Of a DNA stretch of 64,000 bases, positions 33,995 through 46,669 are shown piece by piece; position 1 is the first letter of the stretch; each line of letters opens with the position of its first letter. The DNA is from Diplolepis rosae (Eukaryota; Arthropoda; Insecta; Hymenoptera; Diplolepididae): positions 3,720,001 to 3,784,000 of the forward strand of contig JAPYXD010000714.1 of NCBI GenBank assembly GCA_030998225.1, in the 5' to 3' direction. Below the pieces are notes generated by a model, which saw only the letters and a list, made by a program, of their open reading frames with translations, made no database searches and had not been told where the DNA came from. The position numbers and the translations under genes were made by a program.

Positions 33995-34425
33995 GAAGAA
34001 TCAAATTTAAATGGCTTAAACAAAGCGAAGTTAGTGCCGAATGCTTAGTTCAAATTTGTGATATAAACAATTTATGTTAAATGAACTCATACTGAACGAA
34101 GTCAATGTCCAATGTTTCATTTAGATTCAAAAATAAACAATTTAAATAATTTCACATCAAACGAAGTCAATGGTCAATATTTTATTGAAATTTGGAGAAC
34201 AATCAGTTTAAATAATTCCACACTAAACGAAGTCAATGTCAAATGATTTGTTTAAATTTTAGAGTGGACAATTTAAATAAATTTACACTGAAAAAAGTCA
34301 ATGTCCCATGTTTCATTTAAAATTTGAGAATGAGCAATTGAATAATTTTATACTAAACAAAGTCAATGTCCAATGTTCCATTCAAGTTTGAGAATAAACA
34401 ATTTAAATAATCTGTAATACTATAC
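33995..34425. repeat. 65-bp minisatellite, about six units
   Basis: The word GTCAATG (or a variant) recurs at 34030, 34101, 34166, 34232, 34297 and 34362, a period of 65-71 bp. The unit also carries ACACTAAACGAAGTCAATG and AAACAATTTAAATAAT. Units are diverged. Confidence 0.85.
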
Positions 34426-35202
34426 TTAATTTTCAATAGATACAGCACCCTTTTGGCACCGAGCCCCCACCAGTGTGTCTTAGGTCATCAAAACAAACGA
34501 TTTTACACCAAAATATCGCGGAACAATTTTTGTTGGGCGCCAGACCGACAAGGTCATCTCAGTTCGTTAAAATTAAAAGAAGCAGAAGGGGGAAGCGTAA
34601 GCGTCAGATTCTAAATTAATAGGGAAGGGGGGGGGTGTCCTGGTGGAAACTGGGTGTACAAAAAAAGGGGGGGAACAGAGTCGAAAACGTGAAATCCGGG
34701 AACGTATTATAAAAAAAAGGGGGGGAGCTAACCTTTGAGGTTAGGCTACTTCGTCCAGTACTCAGGAACCAGGGGCTTACTCGATAAAAGACAGAGACAA
34801 GGGGGGGGTCGTAAGATAAAGTGGTCAAAAAGAAAAAGGGAGGGGTAGGTCGGTAACACTTTGGGGCTTTAATTCATGATACGATGCCACTGTGGATGAA
34901 ACTGTGGCCACGTGTCGGTAGGGTTCCTGGAGAGGATAAAATAATGCGGCCTCACCTTACAGAAGGCAGCAATGCCGAAACCGTTGACTGAGGACGATGG
35001 TTTCGTCACCTCTGGGTCCTTATATACTTTAAGAGTCCAATACAAAAGGAAAATACCATAGGCGCGATTTTATTCACGCCATAATTTTCTTCACAAAATA
35101 ACCTTCAACTACTACGGTCGAAATACAAATCTAGCTGTGTCACAATCAAAACACAGAAAAATGACTGAAGACTTCGAACTGACGTAAGTGGAAGAGGGAT
35201 AG
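34426..35202. other. G-run cluster and possible LTR remnant
   Basis: No gene. Four runs of 7-10 G, mostly preceded by A-runs, lie at 34620-34850. On the minus strand TGGCGCCCAAC (34532-34542) matches the start of a tRNA-Lys primer-binding site, so a decayed LTR retroelement in minus orientation is possible. Confidence 0.4.
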
Positions 35203-35508
35203 GTGCGACCAATGGCAAGCGGGGTGAGATGTACAAACGGGGTTGCAACACATTTTTTGACCAAAAATCACATTTTATCCGTCAATCACTCACCGTATTC
35301 GCCTAATATGGCTCACTGTGAATTCTACCTATTCGGAAAATTGCATTTGGCCATGAAAGGAAAACGTTTTGCGTCCATAGAGGCCATCCAAAAGGCTTGT
35401 ACCAACATCCTGAAGGACATTCCGGTCAATGACCTGAAACACTCTTTCGAAAAGCTTTTGGATCGCGCAAAACAGTGTATCGAGGCCGGAGGGGACTATT
35501 TTGAATAA
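35203..35508 (+). pseudogene. mariner-type transposase, C-terminal fragment
   Basis: A 101-codon frame with NHSPYSPNMAHCEFYLFGKL, where the final catalytic Asp position reads Glu or is changed (NMAHCEF in place of the usual DLAPCDF form). It ends RAKQCIEAGGDYFE. The right terminus GGAACGCACCTTG followed by TA lies at 35586-35588. The first two-thirds of the gene are missing. Confidence 0.8.
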
Positions 35509-35586
35509 ATAAACTCGAATTTATCAGAACAAAGCTGCTGTCGTTTCTATTTTAGCTCAGTCTCGTTTATTTTGGAACGCACCTTG

Positions 35587-37692
35587 TAATAATCATAATT
35601 CGGTACATTAGCCTAGACGAGGTGACGGGGCCTGAAATAGGACGATGCTGTCGCTTGCCAGTCGCTCGTACCTTCCTGTCGCTTCCCCTACAGCTGGTCC
35701 GGTGCGCTGATTGGCTGGCGGCCCACTTCTGATATGATCTAGTGCAGAAGTATCGCAGGAGCGTATTGACGAGGAGCCTGCCGTACCCCAACGTCGATAC
35801 TCCTGGTAAAATTTCCAGACTTGAGTCGTCAGTGGTTGTTGCTCCAGTCTCCTTCCCCTCCGTTGACATGCAAAACGTAATCAAAATTTTGGGGACTCCC
35901 TTGCTCATCCATTATATGAGGAGTCTTGCGGGGATCCAATAAAAGGGTGGCATGCCACGGGCCTGGGCTATAGGGGCCTCGCTAGTGAACTGGGGTTCGA
36001 GACTGGAGTTGCCCATGACTCGGTCTTCGAGGTTTCTTGCCAGGCGGAGGAGTCATCTAGGATTCTTGAGGCAGGAAACGCAGCGCGAGTCCTAGGGGCG
36101 TTCTCGAAGGGTGCCCAGTTCATGGGTTGACGTAGTCGGTAGTTGTTTGAAAATAGGCGGCAAAACTTGAAAGTGGCATGTTCGGCAATATGCAGCAAAA
36201 TTGTTGTCTTTTCGGGCTAGACGACAGCGCAAGTCCTGAGTACGTCCTTCAGGTCCTTAATTCCCTCGACGTCCCACGATGCTTTCAGATATACATAAGT
36301 AAATAACAAACAAAAACATGGCAATGAATTCTTAAACATACAATCAATAAAAATAGCCCTTAGTCCTGGAGTACCATGCATCCCTTGAGATACTCTTTTG
36401 TTCGATCAAATCATTCCAAAATTAAACATTCCGAAATTAAATACTAACAAATCATATATTTTGAACTATATACAAATTTTTCCAAATCATTTCAGTCGAT
36501 TATGTCGATAATTAGAAGAGTGTATCATTCACCATGATAACCGAACTCTACCATATCGACCCTATCAACCTGATATATGATATATATTTACAAAATACAA
36601 AAATATTTATTTTTTTATAGAAAAAATTGTTTAAATCAAATATTTTGTTCATGATTGTAAGTTGCAAAAAGTCGCAACGTCACAAATTTCACACTGAATG
36701 TTTATTGATAGTTCCATTTGGTTTATCATTGCTTTGTATAAAAAATTGTGTTATTGAGCTTCCAATAGCTCTCGACATGTATACTGATCATCCGTAGATG
36801 CGATATTATATAACAGAAAACCATTGATCATGGTTTCTATTATCATCTGTATCACTTGGAGTATCAATAAAATTGAACTTATCCCGACGTTAGCTGTTCG
36901 ACCCTACTGAAAAAACCTATATAGGTTCCTACATAGAATCCTATATGTTTATCCTATAGGTCTGACCTATAGGAAAGTGTATAGGTCCAGTCTCTATCAG
37001 AATGATCCCAAAACTAAAATTAATAAAAAATGGAAAATAGGAGAGCGAATATATTGAGATCCATTCGTACAATTAGGATCAGTTAATCACTCAATCATAT
37101 GCACAAAACTTAGACAAGTTGGAAACATTGACTCAGATCATAGGTATTAAGTCTTCACGGCCTTTTTCGTTTATGAGAGCAGACAGCGTAACACTAGGCT
37201 GGGTCTGCTAGCTCTTGGCTGATCACGGAAGTAAAGCGACTTCAAGCATGGTCAGTGATCAAATGGGAGTCCTCACTAATATTTTTATTTTATTTTTATC
37301 CTATTTTATCGTATCTTATCCTACATTATTTTATTTCACTTTATTTAATGTTGTTTCATCTATCTCCTTGCCATTGAACTCTGAACAATTTAAAACCAGC
37401 AACATAATTTGAAATAATAAAAACTTATAAAAAAGCAAAATATGTAACATCACCGCCGAATAGTCCCTAATTGATGGCTCGTCGCATATGTATATATATA
37501 TATATATCGCCTAAAACAAATTATGAAACAGGCATATTCGCGAATTAATTTCATTGATTTCAATTAATTACTTTTAAAAAAGCGCTTGCACGAAATTACG
37601 CTGCCAGTGAGGGCATTAAACTCCTAGAAATATTTTTGTTCATATCCTGCTCTCTGACTATAGGTCAATGCCGTTAACGAAATAAGAACCAG
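35587..37692. other. Intergenic, no gene recognised
   Basis: The 35587-36260 part is GC-richer with short frames on both strands that I do not recognise. 36260-37692 is AT-rich. A cluster of CCTATA/TATAGG words lies at about 36915-36985, and a (TA) microsatellite at about 37487-37507. Confidence 0.4.
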
Positions 37693-38279
37693 CCCTGCCT
37701 GACTAAAAACAAAATGGCGGTTCCTTAGTGATTATAGTTTCTATGTGCGAAGTTTTCTCACCAGAGCGGCGCTGCACGCGGCACGCTCTACAAAAGCATT
37801 GTACTAATAGACGAATATATAAAAAATTTAAAATAATTAAGTTATTGAACAATATGAAATGAAAAAATGTTCCTAAAATGATTCTAGGACATAAAATACA
37901 AATTTTGCATAAATCAATTAGTACAAAATAAAAAAAAGAACACATTAAACTTCGTAAAATATATACTGTGGATACGCATGAAGAATTCTTGAGACCCTAA
38001 ACAAAATTTTTTTTATGTTATCCCCATATAACTGAAAATGTATTTAAAAATAAATAAAAAGTTCAAGCTTCTAAATAAAAGTATTTTCCATTTCTATTTT
38101 CCAGCTTCAAACGAATGAAATGAAAAATAAATATTTTGTAAAGCCTTGTGCTCAATATAAAAAACCATGTGAGGGGAAATATGTACTCAATTAAAAATTT
38201 GTAAATGTAACAAAAAATATTCATTACTATAAAATTTTCTAGTACATATTTTTAACATGTACAGATCGATGATGACTAG

Positions 38280-39043
38280 TTAAGTGTCGCAAAGCTTGGC
38301 TGCTTTTTTCTTCAAGGCGCTAACTTTTTTAATCTCAGCCATTTCCTGTCTTACGAATTGGCTCATCCGTATTTGAAGATAAAATTGAATTATATATGCT
38401 AACATCTCCACAGCTTCATTGGCATGTTCTTTGCATTAAAAACTAAATTTTGTTTCAGATGAAATTAAATCGTCTAGAATTAGATCAAAAGAATTGCTAG
38501 ACCGGCAATGTTTGTTAAGCTTGTATAACTTAACATTTGGATGTATGAAATCTTTATTTATTTTTGCAAATCTACTCAAACTTTCAGGTAACTGATCACT
38601 AGAAAAAGATATCGTATCTGCATGAATTTCAGAAGTAGTCGAAAATGCATTTAAGCATGTCGAACACTGAATGTGTTGTTAAATGTAAGCAGTTATATGA
38701 CCAGTTGTGTAAAAATCAAATAATCTCTAGCAGCTGGTAATGCATAATCGTGCGCAACTGCATCTACAAAATCACTAAAATCAGTGTCTTCACAATCGAT
38801 TATTGCTTTCAACTTTTCTCGAATTTCTTGAATTGCGCTTTTACTATTCGACTGATGTAATTCTTTCAATTTTGAAATTGTTATTAAGGGCTGTGGAGGG
38901 TTGCTATCGAAAGTACTACAATTTCCAAGCTTTGGAGGTTTCAAAATGCTAAAGGCAGCTAATATCTTGTATATTTGCAAGAAGGTTGGTGTACAAGGAT
39001 GATCATTTGTTCCTCCAGCTAATCTGATAGTGCCAAAAAATTT
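38280..39043 (-). pseudogene. P-like transposase C-terminal exon, left arm
   Basis: Mirror copy of 39969-40733, starting after an acceptor (TTTATTTAG). It keeps a Cys codon where the right arm has TGA, but it has its own 1-bp deletion near 38720 and a stop soon after. It encodes FFGTIRLAGGTNDHPCTP, then the helical core. Confidence 0.8.
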
Positions 39044-39968
39044 CTAAATAAAAGGAAAGGAACAAAAAATTAGTGAAACTTTTATACAGTATTGATAATA
39101 TTCCATTCGTAAATCTCATACTGAATAAAATATTTTTATCTTGTTCTGTTAAATTTTCTGAAATTAAGGAAGCTAAAGGAATACTAAATGGATTTTGAAT
39201 GCAACATCAACGACACTATATTTCTTATACAAATCCATTTTGTAAACAAATATAAAAGTGCTTTCTTCGATATTTACATTTCACTGGAAGAATTCGGATG
39301 AAATATGGAATGGATTGAAGGGATATAAAGATAAATTTTGGAATTAAATAAGAACCGTGCTGATTAATATAATCGTATCTGGAAATAAAATATTAGACCA
39401 GATTTTATATAAAGATATTTTATTATACGTGTAAAAAATACTAAGTATAAAGTAATTAAAATAAATATTTTAATATTATTATTATAAACGGTAGTTTTTC
39501 TTTCCTGCAAAACACGTCATATTAAAATGAATAAATATGTATATATGACTTCGGTTATGTTCGACATATTTCGTACAGGGAATATAGATATATTAGATGC
39601 TTTATATAAAATCTGGTCTAATATTTTATTTCCAGATACGTTCATATTAATCATCACGGTACTTATTTAATTCCAAAATTTATCTTTATATCCCTTCAAT
39701 CCACTCCATTTCATCCGAATTCTTCCAGTGAAATATAAATATCGAAGAAAGCACTTTTATATTTTTTTACAAAATGGATTTTTATAAGAAATATAGTGTC
39801 GTTGATGTTGCATTCAAAATCCATTTAGTATTTCTTTAGCTTCCTTAATTTCAGAAAATTTAACTGAACAAGATAAAAATATTTTATTCAGTATGAGATT
39901 TACGAATGGAATATTATCAATACTGTATAAAAGTTTCACTAATTTTTTGTTCCTTTCCTTTTATTTAG

Positions 39969-40733
39969 AGATTTTTTGGCACTATCAGATTAGCTAGAGG
40001 AACAAATGATCATCCTTGTACACCAACCTTCTTGCAAATATACAAGATATTAGCTGCCTTTAGCATTTTGAAACCTCCAAAGCTTGGAAATTGTAGTACT
40101 TTCGATGGCAACCTTCCACAGCCCTTAATAACAATTTCAAAATTTAAAGAATTACATCAATCGAATAGTAAAAGCGCAATTCAAGAAATTCGAGAAAAGT
40201 TAAAAGCAATAATCGATTGAGAAGACACTGATTTTAGTGATTTTGTAGATGCAGTAGCGCACGATTATGCTTTACCAGCTGTTAGAGATTGTTTGATTTT
40301 TTACACAACTGGTGGTATAACTGCTTACATTAAACAGCACACTCAGTGTTCAACATGCTTAAATACATTTTTGACTACTTCTGAAATTCATGCAGATACG
40401 ATAACTTTTTCTTGTGATCAGTTACCTGAAAGTTTGAGTAGATTTGCAAAAATAAATAAAGATTTCATACATCCAAATGTTAAGTTATACAAGCTTAACA
40501 AACATTGCCGGTCTAGCAATTCTTTTGATCTAATTCTAGACGATTTAATTTCATCTGAAATAAAATTTAGTTTTCAATGCAAAGAACATGCCAATGAAGC
40601 TGTGGAGATGTTAGCATATATAATTCAATTTTATCTTCAAATACGGATGAGCCAATTCGTAAGACAGGAAATGGCTGAGATTAAAAAAGTTAGCGTCTTG
40701 AAGAAAAAAGCAGCCAAGCTTTGCGACACTTAA
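39969..40733 (+). pseudogene. P-like transposase C-terminal exon, right arm
   Basis: After the acceptor TTTATTTAG/AG the frame encodes FFGTIRLA.GTNDHPCTPTF, a hallmark stretch of P-element/THAP9-type transposases, then QIYKILAAFSILKPPKLGNC. It continues to KKAAKLCDT at 40733. A single TGA at 40218-40220 interrupts it, where the left arm reads TGT. The N-terminal THAP finger and most of the catalytic domain are absent, so no activity is expected. Confidence 0.8.
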
Positions 40734-41337
40734 CTAGTCATCATCGATCTGTACATGTTAAAAATTTAAAATATGTTAAAAATATGTACTAGCAAATTTT
40801 ATAGTAATGAATATTTTTTGTTACATTTACAAATTTTTAATTGAGTACATATTTCCCTTCACATGGTTTTTTATGTTGAGCGCAAGGCTTTACAAAATAT
40901 TTATTTTTCATTTCATTCGTTTGAAGCTGGAAAATAGAAATGGAAAATACTTTTATTTAGAAGCTTAAGCTTTTTATTTATTTTTAAATATACTTTCAGT
41001 TATATGGGGATAACATAAAAAAAATTTTGTTCAGGGTCTCAAGAATTCTTCATGCGTATCCACAGTATATATTTTACGAAGTTTAATGTGTTCTTTTTTT
41101 TATTTTGTATTAATTGATTTATGCAAAATGTATATTTTATGTCCTAGAATCATTTTAGGAACATTTTTTCATTAAATATTGTTCAATAACTTAATTATTT
41201 TAAATTTTTTATATATTCGTCTATTAGTACAATGCTTTTGTAGAGCGTGCCGCGTGCAGCGCCGCTCTGGTCAGAAATCTTCGCACATAGAAACTATAAT
41301 CACTAAGGGAATCAAGTTCTCGCCGTTGCAGGCAGGG

Positions 41338-42158
41338 AGTCGGATATGGCTGATAAGAACACGTGGATTTGTTTTCCTCTGATAATACTTGCGTTGTCTC
41401 TTTTCTTCTTATCTCTAAATGCTCTTGGTTTGAAGCGTAGGGTTAGTGATGTACACTTATGGTACTTTGAATCCATGCATAACAGATGCTTTTTGTTAAA
41501 AACTTTTATTTTATAGGTGGAAATCCTCCCCCTCGAAACATTTAGAAGAAAATACGTTGAAAAGATCTCCACCTTCGTTAACGTCCTCTTTTAAAAAGAA
41601 AATATTAAAATTTGGAAGTGTATCAACACTGAAATTTTCAGCATAAAGTATTGAAATTTGATACTTTCAAATCAGAAATTTTGAGAATAAAAATTTTATA
41701 AACTTGATATTTTTCAACCCTCTGAGGATTTTCAATGGTTTCTCATTTGGCACACGTAAAAAAAGTCACTTGCACGAAATAAATTGCTCATAGGCTATAA
41801 TTACATACACATACCCAGATAACATTTGTGATTTTCATTCCAAAATCACATGACGATTGGGACATTGGCACAACAAGATTCACACATTAAGCAACTGTTT
41901 TTTTTTAAATTTTGCGCCTTTTTTAGATGCGCGTTAGTATGTTTTGAATTGGTCAATCTCAATGCGTGATCATCTGGTGATGATGAGTCATGTCTATGTC
42001 GAAATCTTGTTACCCTCGTTACTGATGGTAGAATAGGAGCAGCAGCAAAACATATTTTAACGTCCGTATATTTCACATTCACCGCAGATTCGTAAGTACT
42101 TGTTACGTCTATCTAAATCAATCCGCGATTTTTTTATTTTATTACACTATACACTCTA

Positions 42159-42200
<42 letters not shown>

Positions 42201-44142
42201 ATATATATATATATACTAGGCGTATAGTGAAATAGTTGAAACGGTGTAAGTCCACGAAAAAATCTAACCCCAAATCTTTTTTGCTTTTCATTTATTTACT
42301 TTAAACGATTACAATGAGTAGACTTAAAAATTACGCATTATTCATTTTTTCATGTCAATAAACGTGATTCAAATACGGATTACTTTCACTTTTCAAAAAG
42401 AGTGAGTAATATTACTTGTTGAGTGATACGATTTGTCCACGATTGAATATGCGTTAAAAATGATAAAAGAGTAGAATTAAAGACTTTTTTTATTCCTTAC
42501 AAAATTAATCCAGCGATGAATTACACTGCAAATATATTATGTTAGGTTAAACATTTATTTTTCACATTTTGCTGTTATAAAAATAATTATATTTTCAGAT
42601 TCCCGGATTTTTCATCAAATGGTTTTCAGATTTTGTGATTCTCAGATTCTCGGGTTTTTTATCAAATCGTTTTCGTATTTCGTCGATTGTTTCGTCAATG
42701 GGCTCGGATCTCGGCATTCGGATCGCAGATTGTTTTGTAAGTTTTGTCTTTCGAATTCTTTGCACGTGACAAATTTGAGAAATGATAGATTTCCCAAACA
42801 GCACCATTGTCTATTAAACGTCATGTGATGGTATGTATACGTGACAATGTTTCGGGTTAATTAACAACTAAACCCGCTGTTATGGTTTACATAAAAGCGT
42901 TTACAAGATTTCACAAATTCCCTTCGTAAATGGATTTTTATAATAGGAAAGAAAACTTTTAAATCATGATCGTTTCGCTTTTTACATTTTATTCAGATAT
43001 GTAGATATTCGACGGTTAAAACTTTCATCTTGCCTCTCTTTTGCTCTTTAGTAATCGCCTATATGTACAGAAGCTTTAGAGTAAATCACACGAGTGATTC
43101 TCTTGTGAATCTCGAGTTATCTCAATGTGAGCTCATAGTGGTCATACAACTGTATATGTATGTGAGCTCACATGTGATTCACTTGACGATGTGCATGTGA
43201 TTTCGCATGTAAATCACAAGTTTTATCTAGGATATTTATGAAAATAATAATCAGTTGGTTTGTAATCTTATTTCATAGATTATAAGTACATGAAAGCATA
43301 GAATTAGTGAATGTTGGAATATAAGTAAAAATAATCAAGCAATATAATAATATATTCAGGATAAGACCTTATGATTATATGTATACAAATGATAACACAG
43401 GCACACGAAAAAAAAGGTCTTGTCCACCAGACGAGATAAACATTTCTACACCGAGAAAAAATCCATGCTTTTAGTGTATGGTACTGACCCCTACTTTTCA
43501 AGTTAGCACAAAGTCGATCCATGAAAATGATTCTCTTTGAGTAAAGTAAACAATCATATTACATAAGTATGAATATGCACTCATTCCGTGCTTTTCAGAC
43601 ATGTACTACCAGGCCATGCCCGCTAGGGTGTTTCACAAAAAAAAATTTTTTGTTTGTCCGCGGCAGTATCGCGACAATTGGTTTCTGTAGGTAAGAAAAT
43701 ACTTACCTAATTTTTTCAGATTAAAAAAAAAATGTAGAGGTCGCGAGCATCAAATTTATGTAAAAATTAAGATTTTTGTAGTTTTCATTTTTTAAAAGCT
43801 TAAATATTAATTATAGAGAAATACTCGATAGATGAAAATGGTCGATAATACATAGCACGAAACTGTTATTTTACAGCTAATTGAAAAAGATAATAATTGG
43901 TCCCGGTAGTGGTCACAAAAGGCATGATTTCGTAGTAACATAAAGAGATAAAGACACAATTGTATCCCTAAACATTTTTTATAAGGATTGAAAAAATTAC
44001 GGGATCTTCTCCTTACAATAGGGAATAAACTGTTATGAAGATAAGAGGAAAAATTTTAAAACGAAGCGCAAGAAAAAAAAATATAAATAAAAAAACAAAA
44101 AATTATTTGATAATGCGGCTTATAATGGCTTTTTTATCATTG
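41338..44142. other. Intergenic, no gene recognised
   Basis: Contains a long (TA)n microsatellite (about 42160-42225), a cluster of GTGATT/AATCAC words (about 43085-43215), and an imperfect internal repeat at 42600-42670 (CTCGGGTTTTTTATCAAAT-like). Short frames here have no recognisable product. Confidence 0.45.
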
Positions 44143-44994
44143 TGTCACGTCCCGCGACGTATTTGAATGTATATAATACACACAGGCTGGTTTGAGTTAG
44201 AAATCTATGAGAAAATCGATAAAGGGGAATAGGGAGTAGGGGAAGTAGGGAGCAGTATAGGGCCCCTTCTCCTCTAAGAAGATATGACTAAGTCACGATT
44301 TTCGCTGACCATCAATTTGTATGAAAAAATATAAAAGAGGCCCACACCAAGAGAAAGCAGTCAGTAAATTCTTCGTCTAGTTCGACATATAAATTTTCCT
44401 TCGGATTTATAACCGGTCTCGCGACAATAGTCCAGTGCGGCATTTCAATTTAACTTCGAAAATCTCTGAGTTTGAGATTAATAAAATTCGACCGGGACAA
44501 TTTAAAATCAAAGTTCGGGAGTCGTAAAAGTCATCGTAGACTTGAATAGATCTTGTAAAGATCTTCGAACAGTGTCGTAAATTTGAATCACCGCCCTTTA
44601 CGGAATATACCTGTGCGGCCTATAACTCCGTCTCTCTCACACACTTGGAATACACCTGTGGGGATCCAGTACTTACAACTCACCGCCGTGTGGATTAAAC
44701 CTCAACACAACTTACGAATCATAAAGGTACCGAACCTCTCTCTCTCTATCTTTATTCTTTGTCTCTTTCTCACCCACGTACCAACCAGCCTGTGCCTACA
44801 TTATACAAGAATTGTCTTAACGAATGTGTATTCTGACCTTTTAACCAATAAAATAAATTCAATTTGTATTATTTTCATAATTATTGTGTCTTTCATTGAC
44901 TTATCCTCATCCCTAAGCGAGGATCATTCGATCCTAACTTAAAACGAGGAATCTTCGATCAAAGTAAGTATATTTGCGTACTTGTGACGTAACA
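44143..44994 (+). repeat. LTR-A 5' LTR
   Basis: Starts TGTCACGTCCCG, the same opening as LTR-B's LTR, and ends GACGTAACA just before the primer site. It contains TATAAAAG (44330-44337), an Inr-like TCAGT (44361-44365), AATAAA (44847-44852) and a donor-like AAAG/GTAAGTATA reading (GTAAGT at 44964). The exact 3' border is inferred from the TG...CA rule. Confidence 0.75.
44330..44365 (+). promoter_or_regulatory. LTR-A core promoter
   Basis: TATAAAAG followed about 31 bp later by TCAGT, the arthropod initiator consensus. Confidence 0.75.
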
Positions 44995-45008
44995 TACATC
45001 CTTTTTTC

Positions 45009-45026
45009 TGGTGCATCGGCCGGGAA
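45009..45026 (+). other. LTR-A primer-binding site (tRNA-Gly)
   Basis: TGGTGCATCGGCCGGGAA is fully complementary to the 3' 18 nt of a eukaryotic tRNA-Gly(GCC) including CCA. It lies 14 nt after the LTR. Confidence 0.85.
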
Positions 45027-45368
45027 ACACAAGTCAATTGAAAATTAACACATTGATTATTTCTAGTGAATAAATAAATGATTATAAAATATTATTTCAA
45101 CTTGTAACTTGAAATTTCAATAAAATAGATTTGTTAGATCACAAAGGGATTTGACCTTGAGGCTAACCTTAGTGATTTAATAATCAAATCATTTCTTTGA
45201 AATTTTATAATTTATATAAATTGTATAAAATAAAATAAGTTTGAAAAATCACGCAGGGATCTGACCTTGAGGCTAACCTAAGTGATTAAGTAACTTATCT
45301 TATTTAAAAAATTATTCTAATTTGTTAACTAAGTTTTGATTTAAGTTAATACAAACAAAAAAAGAACC

Positions 45369-45455
45369 GCACACGAGAGTATAAGTCCCTTTTGGGTACC
45401 TTGAACGGTCACCATTGATTACGATCATTGGGTAGGGCAAAGTTCGAAGTGCTTG
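45369..45455 (+). promoter_or_regulatory. Conserved leader RNA block, LTR-A copy
   Basis: About 80 nt shared with 47317-47394 in LTR-B: GCACACGA...ATAAGTCC, TTGAACGGTCACCAT, GGCAAA..TCGAAGTGCTT. Non-coding in both, so a packaging or translation element is likely. Confidence 0.65.
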
Positions 45456-45956
45456 TGATTGTATTGTTTATAACTTTAATTTTAACTCTGTTGTCACGTC
45501 CCGTGACTATCAATATTTATTTACAAAACAATATGTGTAAAGTTAATAATTTGAAAATATTAAACATGTAAAAGCAACAGGTATCTCTATATATCGATTG
45601 ACGAAAAACCCTAAATGTCTAGACATAACGAAATTGTATTCATTGGAGAACCCCATCGGAATGCGTTATAATGAGTTATGTACACAAACCATTAACCCTC
45701 CACTTCTTGCATAGTCCATTCACCTAAGGAAAATAGGGAGGCTAGAGGAACACGCAGGAAAATTTAGAAGACCTGTTACTGAGTGGGACTAAAATTAGAA
45801 TCTTGTCGCTATGGATACAAATTGAAGAAAATGTTGAAATCTTCGTAGAAACAATTATGGTCTCATCTGGCTGGAAGAAAAGCTTTTAGGGAACATCTTG
45901 CAAATGTCATGTCAGTATCGATCGAAAAATGGCGGATATCAACCGAAAAAACAGTC

Positions 45957-45995
45957 TATAAAAGCACCTGCAAATCCGCAAATCTCCAGTGACCG
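45957..45995 (+). promoter_or_regulatory. LTR-B core promoter
   Basis: TATAAAAG with a CCAGTG initiator-like sequence about 30 bp downstream. Confidence 0.75.
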
Positions 45996-46344
45996 TCGGA
46001 CCATCTTCAGAATCGCATCTCTTCTCAGAAAAGTAACAAGTTACCGTCAGACCATCTTGAACTTCAGATCTCTCTCAGAAAAGTAACAACCCCGGAATTC
46101 TCTCAGAAAAGTGACTCTCGAAAAAGTGACTTCAAGTTCGGTACTCCATACTTTTCTTAGAAAGCAAATTCAATCGTCACTCATTTCCATCGGTTTATCA
46201 GTTCATTCGTCATTGTGAATATCAATTGGATTATCAGTGCTGTTTAGGAATTTAAATATTGGATCTACATAAATTATCCTCATCATAGTACCCAGGGGAC
46301 ATAAGGATTTAGTGGACTCGAATCACTAACATAAAGCATTTACT

Positions 46345-46350
46345 GTAAGT
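46345..46350 (+). promoter_or_regulatory. LTR-B splice donor in the LTR
   Basis: GTAAGT downstream of the predicted start site. LTR-A has GTAAGT at the equivalent part of its LTR (44964). It would supply a 5' exon for spliced accessory mRNAs. Confidence 0.5.
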
Positions 46351-46650
46351 ACCAAATTTTTATTAAGTCTCTAATTTAACTTGAATATATCTATAAATTC
46401 TCCCCTTTCATTTTCAAGCTGCTTCCCAGGAGGAATTTTCAAGGGGAATTTCTATCACATTTGTATTCAAAATATTTAAATAAAAGGGTTAATAATTGTA
46501 ATATTCTTGAGTTTTATTGTTGGCTATCCTCAACCCTTGTTTCGGTTAAGATATCTTTCCAGGTTTCTTTTCCGAACAAAAAACGAGGAAAAATAAATAA
46601 TATAATAAAAGGTGGGTAACCAAGACGTTACAAACCCCTTTTATTATTTT

Positions 46651-46669
46651 TGGTGCATCGGCCCGGGAA
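46651..46669 (+). other. LTR-B primer-binding site (tRNA-Gly, one extra C)
   Basis: TGGTGCATCGGCCCGGGAA. It equals LTR-A's site with one additional C at the eleventh to thirteenth base, so it pairs imperfectly or with a variant tRNA-Gly. It starts 18 nt after the LTR. Confidence 0.8.

Larger units (their letters stand above)
37693..41337. mobile_element. P-element-like palindrome
   Basis: Two long inverted arms meet near 39515. The well-matched part runs 37723-41308, and CCCTGCCTG / CAGGCAGGG occur at exactly mirrored positions further out (37693-37701 and 41329-41337). Each arm holds the same C-terminal part of a P-type (THAP9-like) transposase gene, pointing away from the centre. It is therefore a head-to-head inverted duplication of the 3' half of a P-like element. 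No 8-bp TSD was found around either boundary. Confidence 0.8.
45492..46632 (+). repeat. LTR-B 5' LTR (1141 bp)
   Basis: TGTCACGTCCCG...GACGTTACA. It contains TATAAAAG (45957-45964), a CCAGTG initiator-like site about 30 bp later, three copies of CTCAGAAAAGT near 46020-46120, a donor ACT/GTAAGTACC (GT at 46345) and AATAAA (46479-46484). Confidence 0.92.

Noticed and set aside
33995..34425. CRISPR array
   Set aside because: The repeats are diverged, contiguous 65-bp units without unique spacers, in a eukaryotic genome; a minisatellite fits.
36915..36985. CCTATA/TATAGG cluster as a MITE
   Set aside because: Short palindromic words only; no consistent terminal repeats or TSD.
45898..46086. 62-codon frame in the LTRs (repeated at 60566-60754)
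   Set aside because: It overlaps the TATA box and start site in the LTR and has no protein features; identical only because LTRs are identical.
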